Source of the DNA: Luscinia megarhynchos
Taxonomy: Eukaryota > Chordata > Aves > Passeriformes > Turdidae
Reading direction: 5' to 3'
Length of the DNA stretch: 64,000 bases
Assembly: GCA_034336665.1 (NCBI GenBank)
Contig: CM067569.1
Coordinates: forward strand, 4,457,820-4,521,819
A model generated the notes under the pieces. The model was not told where the DNA came from. It was given only the letters and a program-made list of their open reading frames with translations, and searched no databases. Each line of letters opens with the position of its first letter. The stretch's first letter is position 1. Positions 20,301-29,960 of the stretch are shown here, piece after piece. The translations under genes and the position numbers were made by a program.

Positions 20301-23300
20301 TTTTTGAGGCTGGAATTCTGGAGGTCAGCTGTTCCTTGAAAGAGGAACCCCCTATTACAATTGTTGATGACCAAAGGGAAGAGGGGAAAAAAATTAAATA
20401 ATTTTGTTTTAAAAAAAGAACGATGATAAATATCCATTTCAAAAACTTACGAAGTCATTCAAACCTACCTGAAGTTGTCTGGCCCAAAGGAGTGGGAGCT
20501 GTAGAGAGAAAGCAGCAGGTGAACACTCACTATTTTGCCTAAGAGAAACAGCCCTGTGGGGGTCACCCTTCCCCAGAAGAGCTCCTGAAGTGACACTGAA
20601 ACACCAGACCCACAGTCATGATCTGGACACATGGCAGGTCCCCGTGTGGCTGCACCTGCAAGCCTTCCCCCTCCACCCACCAGCCCAGGGTGCAGCTTGT
20701 GTTCTGCATGTTCTGCTCCCACCAGCAGGAGCCTTGATCTCTTTTGTTAATGGTCAGCAGGGTGGGACAGAGTGGACACTCAGCCTGTTTGCTGGTGGCA
20801 CCAAACTGGGAGGAGGGGATGGTCAAGCAGGTCATCCAGAAGGAACCTGGCACTGCAGACAGAGAGCAGCACCAGCCTTGCTCCTCCACAGCTCCTCAGC
20901 TGCCAAAAGGAGGCCACTGTGGCTGAGCACATCAGCTCTCTTTATTTTGGGAAAACAAGAAGTAGCCTTTGGCCTCTGCAGCAATACGTGTGCCCAGGCA
21001 ATTCCTCTGCCTACAGCATAGGCCAGGAAAATGATGATAGCTCAGTGGCAGCACTGGGAGAGGTGTAGAGAGTCAGAAACAGTGTCAGGCAGCAGCTTCA
21101 TGGCCATCCTATCCTGAAAAATGCTCTTGAGCCAGGATGCCTCTAAGTGAGGCCAGAGGGTCTGGATGTTTACAAGGTGTTGAGAGCCACCAGATGCTCT
21201 TTGTGATTGAGTTTGAGCTTCTACCCTGGCGAACAGTGAAGGACATCTCTAGTCTTACCCACGGTGCCATTGAAGTCAAGAAAGGAGGAGTAGAAGGCGT
21301 GGAAGCCTCTGCTGGTGACGCTGCCATCGCTGCGGAACAGCACGGTGAGCTGGTTCCCCGAGGAGCTGAAGACGCGGTGGTCGTTCCTGCAGACCAGGCC
21401 CAGGCGCCAGGCCTGCGGCGAGCCTCCGTCGAACACCTCGATGGCGTCATAGGAGCAGCTGCTGCCTTCCAGCCTGGAGGGGAGGAGGACCTGCCTGCAG
21501 CACAGTCTGCAGGGCACCGTTCCCAGCTCACCCCAGGGCTCGGGCAGAGGCTGCCAGGCCCTTGAGCCCGCAGGCAGGCCTGGCTCACTCACTGCACGTC
21601 CGTGAACTGCAGCTGGATCCTGCGGGCCCGGTCCCGCAGCCGGATGCGCCACACGCAGTGCGAGTTGTCGGGGTAGGAGCCGGGGTAGCCCGGGCTCTGG
21701 ATGGTGCCAGACAATGCCTGGAGTAAGCCACCACAGGAGAAGTACCCTGAGGAAAAGAGCAGAATGGGCAGAGAGCTCTTATCCCGTCACCAGAATCCGT
21801 CAGAGAAGGGCATGGCCCCACCAAGAGGCTCTGCCACAGTCTCACAGACCCTCCCTGCTGGGCACCCCAAAACATCACCCTCTGCATCCCCCCAGCCCAG
21901 GGCACAGGCTGTGCTCAGCTCACACAGTAACCCAAATCCATGGGGTTTGCTGTCCAGTGGGACACCTGGGGAAGGAGATAATCAGAGCCCTTAACATCTC
22001 TGGACCTAAACGTGGTCGGTGACAGAGGGAAAGTTGAGCTGGAGGTACCTGGTGCTGCAGGGAGAAATCAGCAGGGTTGACTCCCAGCATTTTTCCTAAG
22101 AGATCCAACCTGCTGGGGGTCAGCCCTCTCCAAAAGTTCTTTCCAATGGTGCCCAGTGAGGCAACAAGAGACTATGGACACAAACTGAACACAGGAGGTT
22201 TCCTCTGAACATCAGGACACACTTTGTCTCTGTGAGGGTGACTGAGCACAGACACAGGTTGCCCACGGAGGTGGCAAATAGCCAAGAGCCCTCTGGATAT
22301 GGTCTTGGGAAGCCAGCTTTGGTTGATCCTGCTTTTAATCAAGGGGTAGGACCAGATGTACTCCAGAGATCCCTTCCAGCCTCACCATCATGAGATTCTG
22401 TGATGTGTAACTGAAGGCAGAAGCAAGCCCAACCCCATAGCTCCTCTGGACATACCTGCTGTAGTCCATAACCAACTGGGGGGCATCGGTCTGGAGACAG
22501 CTGGTTCTGCAGGAAGAGAGCAGCAGGTGAGCAAGCAGTGCTTTGCCTGAGAGGATCATCCTGCTGGGAGTCCCCCCTCTACAATGGGAACCCCAATGAG
22601 CCCCAATGAAAGCCAAAGCCCACAGTCAGCACTGCAATGTGGCAGGACTGAGATGGCTGCAGTGCCACTGCACCAGCACTTGCTCAAGAACATCCCCACT
22701 GCAGCACCATGAAGACCAGTGCCAAACATCTCCCACAGAAGAAGTGGCTGCTCAATCCCAAATAATCCCAAGCAATCCTGCATCTCCCTGAGTGCTATGG
22801 ACATTTGCCAGGGGCTTTAAGTGCAGCCTACACAGAGCACCCCAGAGAAAGAAAACCCCATGGAAAAGCCATATATAAACAGAAATCGCTGGTTACCTGC
22901 TGATGGAAACACTGCTATTCCCGAGTCTGGAAGGAGAAAACCAGAGGGTGTGAGGCACTAGGACTGCTTGTCTTCCCTTAGAGCATGTATTTAATTTTAT
23001 GGAAAATTATGGACAGACCCACGGGGAGGATGGGCTAACTAAAAACCATCCCTCTCCTCACACCCTGCTCTGTGCAGGAGTGATGCCCAAACCCCAGATT
23101 TCCCATGTACAGTCTGCAAACATGAGATTGATGCCCCCTCTGAAATGCCACCCTCAGTGTCAGAGACATGGACCCACAACCTGCTGCTGCTCTGCTGAGC
23201 ACGGAGCAAGGGCTGGACAGCCTTCATCCCACCTCACTCCAGCCAGATTTTCTTCAGGAAAACGCCACCAAAACACAGACACCCACCTGAGCATACAACA

Positions 23301-26300
23301 GAAGCATCTCCATGGTGGCACACACTGTACTGGTAGGGGCACTCCCACACGTAGGTCTCGTAGCCCACACAGTCCACCTCAGTAATTGTGTACGCGTACG
23401 AGTTGCTCGAGGGGAAGGAGTGTGTGGCTGAGAGAGGGTAGCCACAGCCCAGCTGCCTGCACACCACCTCAGCATCCTGCATGTCCCACAGGTAGCCACA
23501 CACCTTCTCCCAGCCTCCAAAGTAGTAGATCTCCACGTTGCCTGCACACCGGTTGGGTCCGCTGCTCAGCCTCAGCTGCAGCTCTTTGAGAGACACAAAC
23601 CCTTTGGTCAAGCCAGTGGTGCTCTGGGTCCAGGCAGTGACATCCCACATCCTCCCTGGGCGTGGCTGCATCCACCTGCAGCCCAGCCCAGGGCTGGCAG
23701 CCCCTTCTCAGCCCCCACACTGTGGCTTGGAGAGGCTGGAGCAGCAGGGGCAGGCACATCCCATCCCTGTGCCCAGGGACATGACAAGAACCCTGGCAGA
23801 CAGACTCACCATCATATATGGGTGCAGCTGTGGAGGAGAACAAGCAGGGAAAAAACACACAGAGAACAAGAGAATTAGGACCAAGTCTTTGGGAACTGCC
23901 AGTGCTCTGTACCCTTCCCACAGTTAGTGAAGGTCCCAATGAATGGCACAAGTGACAGATCTTTTTCTTTCCAACAAGGAGCCTGGTTGATGGAAGGCAA
24001 AGCCATCCCCAGATTCCTGCCTCAGAGATAATTTACTTCTCAAGTACATCCCTGTCCCCATTCTAAAGAAAATGTAAGCTTTTAAATCATACTAATTTTT
24101 TCCCAAGAATAAATACTATGACAAAAACATAAATCTATCTTTATTGTAAAAAGTATCAATCTGGTAAATTCTACTTACTAGTCGTGGGGTAAGCAGTTGG
24201 TTGATAAGTCCAAAAGTCTAAAGAAGAAAAAAATAGGATGGCATATGTGAAGGTAAGGCAAATTTAACATGAAACTTCCTCAAACTCTGTTCAGTCTTTA
24301 GGAATTTGCAGCCAACGAAATTTAGGTCCAGGAGATTTCTATCTTAGTAAATCTCAGTAGTTTTTTCTTCCATTAACCATCAACACTCTTTGTGAGCCCA
24401 CCAAAACCTGCAACTGGCCCCTTGAAGTGGGACTAGTTTTCTCAGGTTACCCAGCCCCCTGAGCTGGAAGATGGGGATGGGGAGCAGAATGAAGCCCCCA
24501 TAATTCAAGGGAAAATATTCAGTGACTTGCTACACCACTTGGATATTCACAAGTCTGTGGGGTTGGATGGGATCCACTCAAAGGAGCTGGGGGGGCTCAG
24601 CCTGGAGGAAAGAAGGCTCTGGGGGAACCTTATTGCTCCCTACAGATACACTGAAAGGAGCTTGTAGCCAGGTGAGGGTCAGTCCCTTCTCCCAAGTAAG
24701 GAGTGATAGGACATAGCCTCAAGTCAGACTGGAGATAAGGAGAAATGCCTTCCTGGAGAGAACAGGCTGCCCAGGGCACTGGTGGAGTCACCATCTCTGA
24801 AGAGATTTAAAGGACATGCAAATGTAGCACATGCAGACATGGAAATGTCTGGGACTGTTGGGTTAATGGTTGAACTCGTTTATCTTAAAGGTCTTTTTCA
24901 GCTGGAACGATTCTTTGATTTTATCTGCTGGTTTCCGCCTGAGCTGATCAGGAGTTGATGGCTGTATTACTGATAGGAGACTAGGCTGTGAAAAACTTCC
25001 TTCTCCCTTTCTCCAAATCAATAACAATGGAAACCCCTACAGAAATGAAGATGACATAGAATATCTGGGAGGTCGTCAGAACAAGGCCAGTGACGAGGGA
25101 GGCTGCACATCTCATTATTTTCATCGTGCACAGCTGCAAGTAAAAAGGGGGTCTCCAAAAGCTCCCTGTCCCAGGTTCTGCTCACATTCCCACCACATCT
25201 AAGCCACCTCTCATTCCCTTCCACTTCCAACACCACTGATTCCATCAATACCACACAGCTGGTGTCAATAGCTGGGTCAAAGAAGGGTTTTCGCTGCTAG
25301 GGCTGATGGAAAGCCTCCAGGTGGCACCAAGAGATCAGAGGTGTCCCGCAGGACAGGGCTCTGGCACAAAGGTGATCTCTTTCTCGGTGTTTTTGGATCA
25401 GGTGACAGCACCAAACCTATAATCAGAATTAATAAAGGCATTTCATGTCAGTCCTGCTCTGTCCCTGTGCAGGTCACTGAAAAGCAGTCTACACACCTGC
25501 ATTCAGACAAAATTTGTCTGTTTAAACTGTAGATAACTTTGCTTTGGCTTTCAGAGATACTCAGAAACTGCTGTCTTTTTAGTCTTCACTTTTAACCTGG
25601 GTTTATTATCCTAAGCTTTTAACCCAAGCAATGATTTAATTAAGCTCTTCATTGCAGTGATAACTCCTTCTTTCTGTGAGAGGAGCACAAATATTCAATC
25701 ATATGCTGTATACACACACACATATATATACATACATGTAACACATGTATGTGCTGCCATGTAGGTTCTGTATGGGTGCATTCAGCATCTGGGACTCCAG
25801 TCTGAAGGACACTCACTACCCTGGTGTGTTGGCTACCACTGGACTAGAGGAGTTTTCACCAGCCTGGAGAGAGAATATTTAGCAAGGCCAACTCTATAAA
25901 CAGTGTACATTTTTATAGAACTTTAAAGTTATCCATTGTTAGAGGCATTTTTGTTGGAGAACCTGCTAGTGTTAACACAAGAAACCAAAACAAGGAAAAA
26001 ACATATTGAAGGAAAATTACATGAATGAAGTAATGAGGATGAGAAGTTTGCATGCACAGGATCCCCTGGTGGCACTGGCAAAGGGATGTCAGTGGATTTG
26101 CAAGGGAGTGGATTAGCTCCAGCTACTCCTGGGGATAAAAGTCCTGCTCTGTGTGGACAGTCTGAGAGGTGGGAACATGCTCTCACTAATATCATGTTTG
26201 ATAAGACCTGTGACAGTGGCTCTCAAACTCACAGTCTATGTGCTTGAAGTGATTTCTGGATGCAGAAGATCCTGATGGGGACAAGTGTCATTTATTCAGA

Positions 26301-27545
26301 TATTAGGAAACTTTCCAACATATCCCACCATGCTGCTCCTCAACCATGCAAGGCTTTAAATCTAAATTAGCTGGATGGTAATAAAAGAGTTAAACAGCAA
26401 CTCGGTATTTTCCAGCTGAACATCAACATCCCAGCTTAGTTTTCAGTATCACTAATTGCACCTCAAATATTTATGGAGGGAGAAAATAATGGGGGCATTA
26501 AAAACCTGAGCCTGGAAATAGCCTTGAATGTTATTTCTTTCTGCTGTGTGAGTGCATGGAAAAGGAAAGCAGGTTTTTGTTTTTAATCCATTAGTTCAAG
26601 TCAAGTTCATTCCAGAACTTTACACCTGAAAGAGGAAGGGGTGGAAAGACAGCAGCTGTGGCAACACTTCTGATGTTTTTACACCCCTGAATAGAGGATA
26701 CAACAGCAGCTGCTTTAAAAAGAAAGGTTTTTTGTCTCCCAGCACCAAGCTGGCACCCTGCTGAGCCAGGGAAGTCTCACCTGGAAAGGGGAAAAGTATT
26801 TTTTGAATACAAAAAGCCTATTTCACCCTTTTTGAAATATCCCCCCTCCCACCAGGCCCACCAGTATTTTTATTGATCACCAAGGAGATGAAAGTGGCTG
26901 GGTAGAGCACTGGCTCTGCAACCAAATTAAATTACACTCCTAACAGAAATTAGCCTATGGGAGATTAGACTACTCAAAAAATACAGCAATTTCCATTATA
27001 ATTATAATAATTTCCATATGATTATAATAATAATGGGGACAGGGGTATATGCCATACTTGTTTTATCTAGGGTACTGTTATGAAACACCAAAGGGTTAAA
27101 TGTAACAATGTATTTAATCAATACAAATCCCACAGTTTTTATACCTCACCCTCTTTAAAATAAACTTGTATTTAGTCCAGAAAATACTTATTAGTCTTCA
27201 AATCCTTTATCCCAATATAAAGGATCAGAAAATGTCATCATTGGCTTTGCAGTATATCCATTTTAATTTCCTTTACTAGGCCCTTTACAAAAAAATGATG
27301 GAAAAAATAACATTCATTAAGCAGTTTTGATAAAATTGATTTGCTCAGCTCATAGTTTTGATCTGCCCATGGTTTTCAAAAGAGCTGAACCATGTTGGTA
27401 AATCTTCTTTTACCCTTAAATCTAAATGCTAGCCCAAGGTGAAATATAACTACAAAGGTGATTGGAAGTGAGGTCCTTTACCTGCATCCACCTGAATGTG
27501 AAGAATTATCATCACCATCCAAGACAAGGTCCTGATGGCAGCCAT
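17061..27545 (-). CDS. DMBT1: DMBT1-like secreted protein, SRCR-CUB-CUB-ZP (gene 1)
   Basis: This is a complete spliced gene of the DMBT1/hensin/ebnerin family: secreted pattern-recognition and epithelial-matrix glycoproteins. Joined exons: 27482-27545, 24179-24217, 23810-23827, 23287-23583, 22897-22926, 22456-22506, (22049-22054 uncertain), 21593-21746, 21259-21473, 20469-20498, 19901-20051, 19329-19540, 18921-19093, 17893-18282, 17061-17346. The product is about 704 residues: signal peptide, Thr/Pro linkers, one group B SRCR domain (8 Cys), CUB, linker, CUB, and a ZP domain with an RYKR furin-type site. No membrane anchor follows, as in DMBT1 and unlike CUZD1, which shares the CUB-CUB-ZP layout. 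Several N-glycosylation sequons (NLT, NIT, NET, NFT) lie in the ZP part. A one-base insertion near 18141-18144 breaks the ZP frame. Its position next to HTRA1 in the same orientation matches human DMBT1; whether this gene or gene 2 is the direct orthologue is open. Confidence 0.88.
17893..18282 (-). CDS. DMBT1: Gene 1 exon 14, ZP-N/ZP-C, with a 1-bp frame-breaking insertion
   Basis: The exon starts [18 protein letters not shown] and runs through [11 protein letters not shown] and KTMYI. The conserved frame then resumes one base later as [19 protein letters not shown] and ends [12 protein letters not shown]. The extra base lies in CGCG at 18141-18144; read literally, a TAA follows within four codons. 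Without it the exon is 389 bp and its phase fits both neighbours. Donor GTGAGT, acceptor AAACAG. Confidence 0.85.
18921..19093 (-). CDS. DMBT1: Gene 1 exon 13, ZP-N
   Basis: This 173 bp exon encodes [20 protein letters not shown] through [18 protein letters not shown], the ZP-N half with its conserved cysteines and the sequons NLT and NIT. Donor GTAGGA, acceptor ACTAG. Confidence 0.9.
19329..19540 (-). CDS. DMBT1: Gene 1 exon 12, second CUB domain, 3' half
   Basis: This 212 bp exon encodes [20 protein letters not shown] through [19 protein letters not shown]. It has the third and fourth CUB cysteines and the DYVEIYDG Ca-site motif. Acceptor CCCCAG, donor GTAAGT. Confidence 0.92.
19901..20051 (-). 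CDS. DMBT1: Gene 1 exon 11, second CUB domain, 5' half
   Basis: This 151 bp exon encodes [20 protein letters not shown] and [20 protein letters not shown]. Its junctions match those of the first CUB. Acceptor CTGCAG, donor GTAAGT. Confidence 0.92.
20469..20498 (-). CDS. DMBT1: Gene 1 exon 10, linker
   Basis: This 30 bp, phase 1-1 exon encodes [10 protein letters not shown] between CTACAG and GTAGGT and joins the two CUB domains. Confidence 0.65.
20740..20865 (+). mobile_element. CR1 LINE fragment in gene 1 intron
   Basis: The core GGCACCAAACTGGGAGGAG and the flanking ACACTCAGCCTGTTTGCTGG resemble an internal CR1 segment. Confidence 0.4.
21259..21473 (-). CDS. DMBT1: Gene 1 exon 9, first CUB domain, 3' half
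   Basis: This 215 bp exon encodes [18 protein letters not shown] through LVCRND and [20 protein letters not shown]. The YDxxEVFDG motif and the late Asp are the usual Ca-binding positions of a cbCUB. Donor GTAAGA, acceptor CTCCAG. Confidence 0.9.
21593..21746 (-). CDS. DMBT1: Gene 1 exon 8, first CUB domain, 5' half
   Basis: This 154 bp exon encodes [20 protein letters not shown] through [19 protein letters not shown]. It contains the first two CUB cysteines and the [10 protein letters not shown] signature. It is strikingly GC-rich compared with the second CUB. Acceptor CCTCAG, donor GTGAGT. Confidence 0.9.
22049..22054 (-). CDS. Gene 1 candidate 6-nt microexon or decayed linker exon
   Basis: CTGCAG, then CACCAG, then GTACCT would form a 6-base, phase 1-1 exon encoding Ala-Pro. 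The flanking intron resembles that of two neighbouring linker exons, so this is either a microexon or the remnant of a third linker. Leaving it out keeps the frame. Confidence 0.25.
22143..22405 (+). mobile_element. CR1 LINE 3' fragment in gene 1 intron
   Basis: Landmarks include GTGAGGGTGACTGAGCACAG, CACAGGTTGCCCACGGAGGT, and CAGAGATCCCTTCCAGCCTC near the end. Confidence 0.65.
22456..22506 (-). CDS. DMBT1: Gene 1 exon 6, linker
   Basis: This 51 bp, phase 1-1 exon encodes [17 protein letters not shown] between CTGCAG and GTATGT. The intron just upstream of it resembles those upstream of 22049-22054 and 20469-20498, so the three linkers look like old duplicates. Confidence 0.6.
22897..22926 (-). 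CDS. DMBT1: Gene 1 exon 5, linker
   Basis: This 30 bp, phase 1-1 exon encodes [10 protein letters not shown] between TTCCAG and GTAACC. Confidence 0.55.
23287..23583 (-). CDS. DMBT1: Gene 1 exon 4, SRCR domain
   Basis: This 297 bp, phase 1-1 exon encodes one complete group B scavenger receptor cysteine-rich domain with eight Cys. It begins [20 protein letters not shown], contains [12 protein letters not shown], and ends [11 protein letters not shown]. The ligand-binding region reads VEIYYFGGW and keeps the Trp of the DMBT1 VEVLxxxxW motif. The acceptor is CTCAAAG, so the polypyrimidine tract is modest; phase decides between two adjacent AGs. The domain is far diverged from the gene 2 copies. 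Confidence 0.9.
23810..23827 (-). CDS. DMBT1: Gene 1 exon 3, 18 bp linker microexon
   Basis: The exon encodes APIYD between CACAG and GTGAGT and keeps phase 1 at both ends. It is supported by phase and by splice sites only. Confidence 0.5.
24179..24217 (-). CDS. DMBT1: Gene 1 exon 2, linker
   Basis: This 39 bp, phase 1-1 exon encodes [12 protein letters not shown] between a TTTAG acceptor and a GTAAGT donor. It is a Thr/Pro-rich linker of the kind that spaces domains in DMBT1. Confidence 0.6.
24437..24925 (+). mobile_element. CR1 LINE fragment in gene 1 intron 1
   Basis: It contains GAATGAAGCCCCCATAATTC and TGGATGGGATCCACTCAAAG from the reverse-transcriptase-side region, then the 3' segment GAACAGGCTGCCCAGGGCAC, with internal loss. 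Confidence 0.65.
25710..25755. repeat. TA/CA-rich simple repeat
   Basis: Alternating CA and TA dinucleotides end in a short palindrome (ACATGTAACACATGT). Confidence 0.6.
27482..27545 (-). CDS. DMBT1: Gene 1 exon 1, signal peptide
   Basis: The ATG at 27545 opens [19 protein letters not shown], a short basic start and a hydrophobic core typical of a signal peptide, then DA and a phase 1 donor GTAAAG. The start context is GAGATGG, with a purine at -3 and G at +4. Intron 1 is 3.3 kb. Confidence 0.75.
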
Positions 27546-27580
27546 CTCCTTGGAGCTCCTGATGCAGGAGCACACCAGAA

Positions 27581-27586
27581 TTTATA
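27581..27586 (-). promoter_or_regulatory. TATA box of gene 1
   Basis: TATAAA in the sense strand starts 41 bases before the ATG at 27545. An inverted CCAAT motif lies about 35 bases further upstream (27619-27623). The implied 5' UTR is very short, about 10-15 bases, if transcription starts about 30 bases after the TATA box. Confidence 0.6.
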
Positions 27587-28534
27587 GGCACAGTCGCCAA
27601 GGGGTGCAGCTCAGCAGCCCAATCCCTGCTTTCTGAAGCTCAATACCACATTCCCCATTGCTCTCACTTCCCTGACTTCCATCACCACATGTTTGATTTG
27701 TAAACCAATATTTACAGCTTCCTGGTTCTACAAGAAGACAACACCTGGCATCTGATCCAGGGAAAGTAGAGATCAAAAGTGGTTGCAGTCACTGCTATTT
27801 CTCCATCCCATCCCTCTTTGGCTGTGGAGTTCTCTTGCTGTCACTTATGTAACTTGTCCCTTTCTTGGATTTGTGCTGTATCTGAGCCAAAGCTGCTTTT
27901 TAGGCTGCAAAATGTGCTTTTGTTTTTGTGACTGAGCATGTGGAAGTGTAGGACTATGGTGGGAAACAACCCAAAGGCTTATGGAAACCCTTTGTACTCT
28001 GTCCTAATAGATGTCACAAAAACATGCAGTAAAAGTGAGTGCATTCTTCTTTTTCTGTTCTCCCTCTGTTCATCCCTCAGTGTGCTCTATCCTCACCAGG
28101 GCAGCAGGACTCAGGATGTTTAAGCTCTGCAAGTTCATAAAAAATAATCTTTTGACTTTTGGCACGAACTCAAGCCAAGCTTTGGTGGCCATACACTGAT
28201 CATTGTTAAACTGCACAAAACCTTCCCAGAGAACAAGGGCTCTAAGTCTGGAGATAGGGGCAAATACAGAAAATAAGTGAAAATTCATCCCAAATTCTCT
28301 ATTTCTTAAGCTCTTAAGAGCTTGGCAGAACTCCTGACACAGTTGTTTCCCTGGGATTTGCAGCAGATTTAAGGTAATAGATAAGTAAGGGCATCCAATG
28401 GAGCTTACAATGGATTTTTATGAAGAGAAAATATCTCAGGTCATGATGAAATTTAGTAGATCCAAGTGCTCATCAAAGAACCAACATTTGCACAGCAAAT
28501 TTGGCAATGTTTGAACAGTATATAAAACCTCAGA

Positions 28535-28640
28535 ATCACAGAACTACTTAGCTTGTAAGAACCCCTGGTCCAAGCCTCAATTCAAAGTAGGATTATTTTC
28601 AAAGTTCAATCAATCTTTAAGAAGTCTCAGGATCTTAGTA
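28535..28640 (-). mobile_element. Possible CR1 remnant
   Basis: AGAATCACAGAACTACTTAG followed by GTAAGAACCCCTGGTCCAAGC resembles a decayed reversed CR1 3' end. Confidence 0.35.
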
Positions 28641-29324
28641 ATCTGTGTAACTCAGAATTCAGCATTTTCTTTTCTAGAGACAACGTGCAAAAACATCCAG
28701 TAGATAAAAATTTGGCATCCTGGTTGTTCCTGCTGTTACTTTTGGATTTATTACTGATCAGCAAACAAATTACTTCTCAGAAGCTCAGGAACAGGTTTCT
28801 TGTGCCTCCTGAACCATGCAATGCAACAGTCCTGGAGAGCCAATGACCAAACTCAACCTCACACAGCACAGGAGAGCCAAAAGAAGACAAAAAGGAGAAA
28901 GGAGGCACAAACTCTATTGTGAGAATGGGGGGGAGGGGGGAAGGGGAGGATTAGCTAGACATGCAAACAATTTGTTGGCTCTGTAAACATGGGGAGACTT
29001 TTATTCTCATGGTTTTGCAAGGCAGGTGGAAGAAGTCCATTCTTTTGGAAGGACTGGAGGAAGTAAGGGATGTGGGTTGGTAAACACATTGTGGCAGCTG
29101 CTGCAAACCTGAAGAGATGAAAGAAAAATAAAACCAGACTAAAACCATTCGAAAGTCAATGAAAATTGGTACTATTTGAACACAAAAAGAGACTATGTGA
29201 GACAAGCCTGAGCTCAGGGTGGCTGGTCCACACAGCTCCCAGTGGCAATCACTGCATGGCCATCCCACTCCAGGACTGGCATTCTCTGTGTGGAGCCCAG
29301 CCCTTGGTTCCTCAGTTAAAAAAG

Positions 29325-29960
29325 GAAGTGTGGTGGATTGCCTTTGGTGGCTGCAAGACACCCACCCAGCCCCTCTCTCATTCCCCCTCCTCAGGAGGGC
29401 AGGAGGAGACAAAAAGGTAAAGGAGTTCATGGGTTGAGATAGGGACAGGGAAATCACTTATTGCCACTTGAAAAACAGATTTAGCTTATAGAAAAATATC
29501 TTGATTGCCAATTAAAATAGAATTGTGTAGCAAGAAACACAGTTAACTTAAACAACACCTTCCCCACTCCCTCTTTTGCCAGGCTCAAGGTCACCTCTTC
29601 ACTCCACTCCTGTACCTTCCCCCTTGCTGAGTGGCACAGGGGGACCGTGGTCAGCCCGTGGCAGTTTGTCACTGCTGCTCTGTCCTCCTCACCCTCTTCT
29701 CATGCTCCATCGTGGGTCCTTCCCCTGGGCTGCAGTCCTTCAGCATAAACCAACAGGTTATCCTTCAGGACACCCCAGCATCAGCTCTCCATGGCCACAG
29801 CTCCTTCAGGAAATGTCCTCCTGCTCCAGCACAGGGGCCTCTGTGGATTGTGGGGACATCTCAGGTCTGGCACAAGGAGAACCTCCTCCTCCTCCACCTC
29901 CTCTAACTTTGGTATTCTCAGAGCTGTTCCTCACATTTTCTACCCCAAAGCCTCATTTCC
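29325..29960. mobile_element. Avian endogenous retrovirus LTR fragment
   Basis: The order of CAGCCCCTCTCTCATTCCCC, ATTGCCAATTAAAATAGAAT, GAGTGGCACAGGGGGAC and GGGCTGCAGTCCTTCAGCA matches a common avian LTR-type dispersed repeat as I recall it. No internal viral genes are seen, so it is a solo or broken LTR. Family name and orientation are not assigned. Confidence 0.5.

Larger units (their letters stand above)
24218..27481 (-). other. Gene 1 intron 1
   Basis: This intron holds a CR1 copy (about 24437-24925), a TA/CA-rich simple repeat (25710-25755) and AT-rich sequence near 26990-27030. I see no coding exon in it. Confidence 0.65.
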
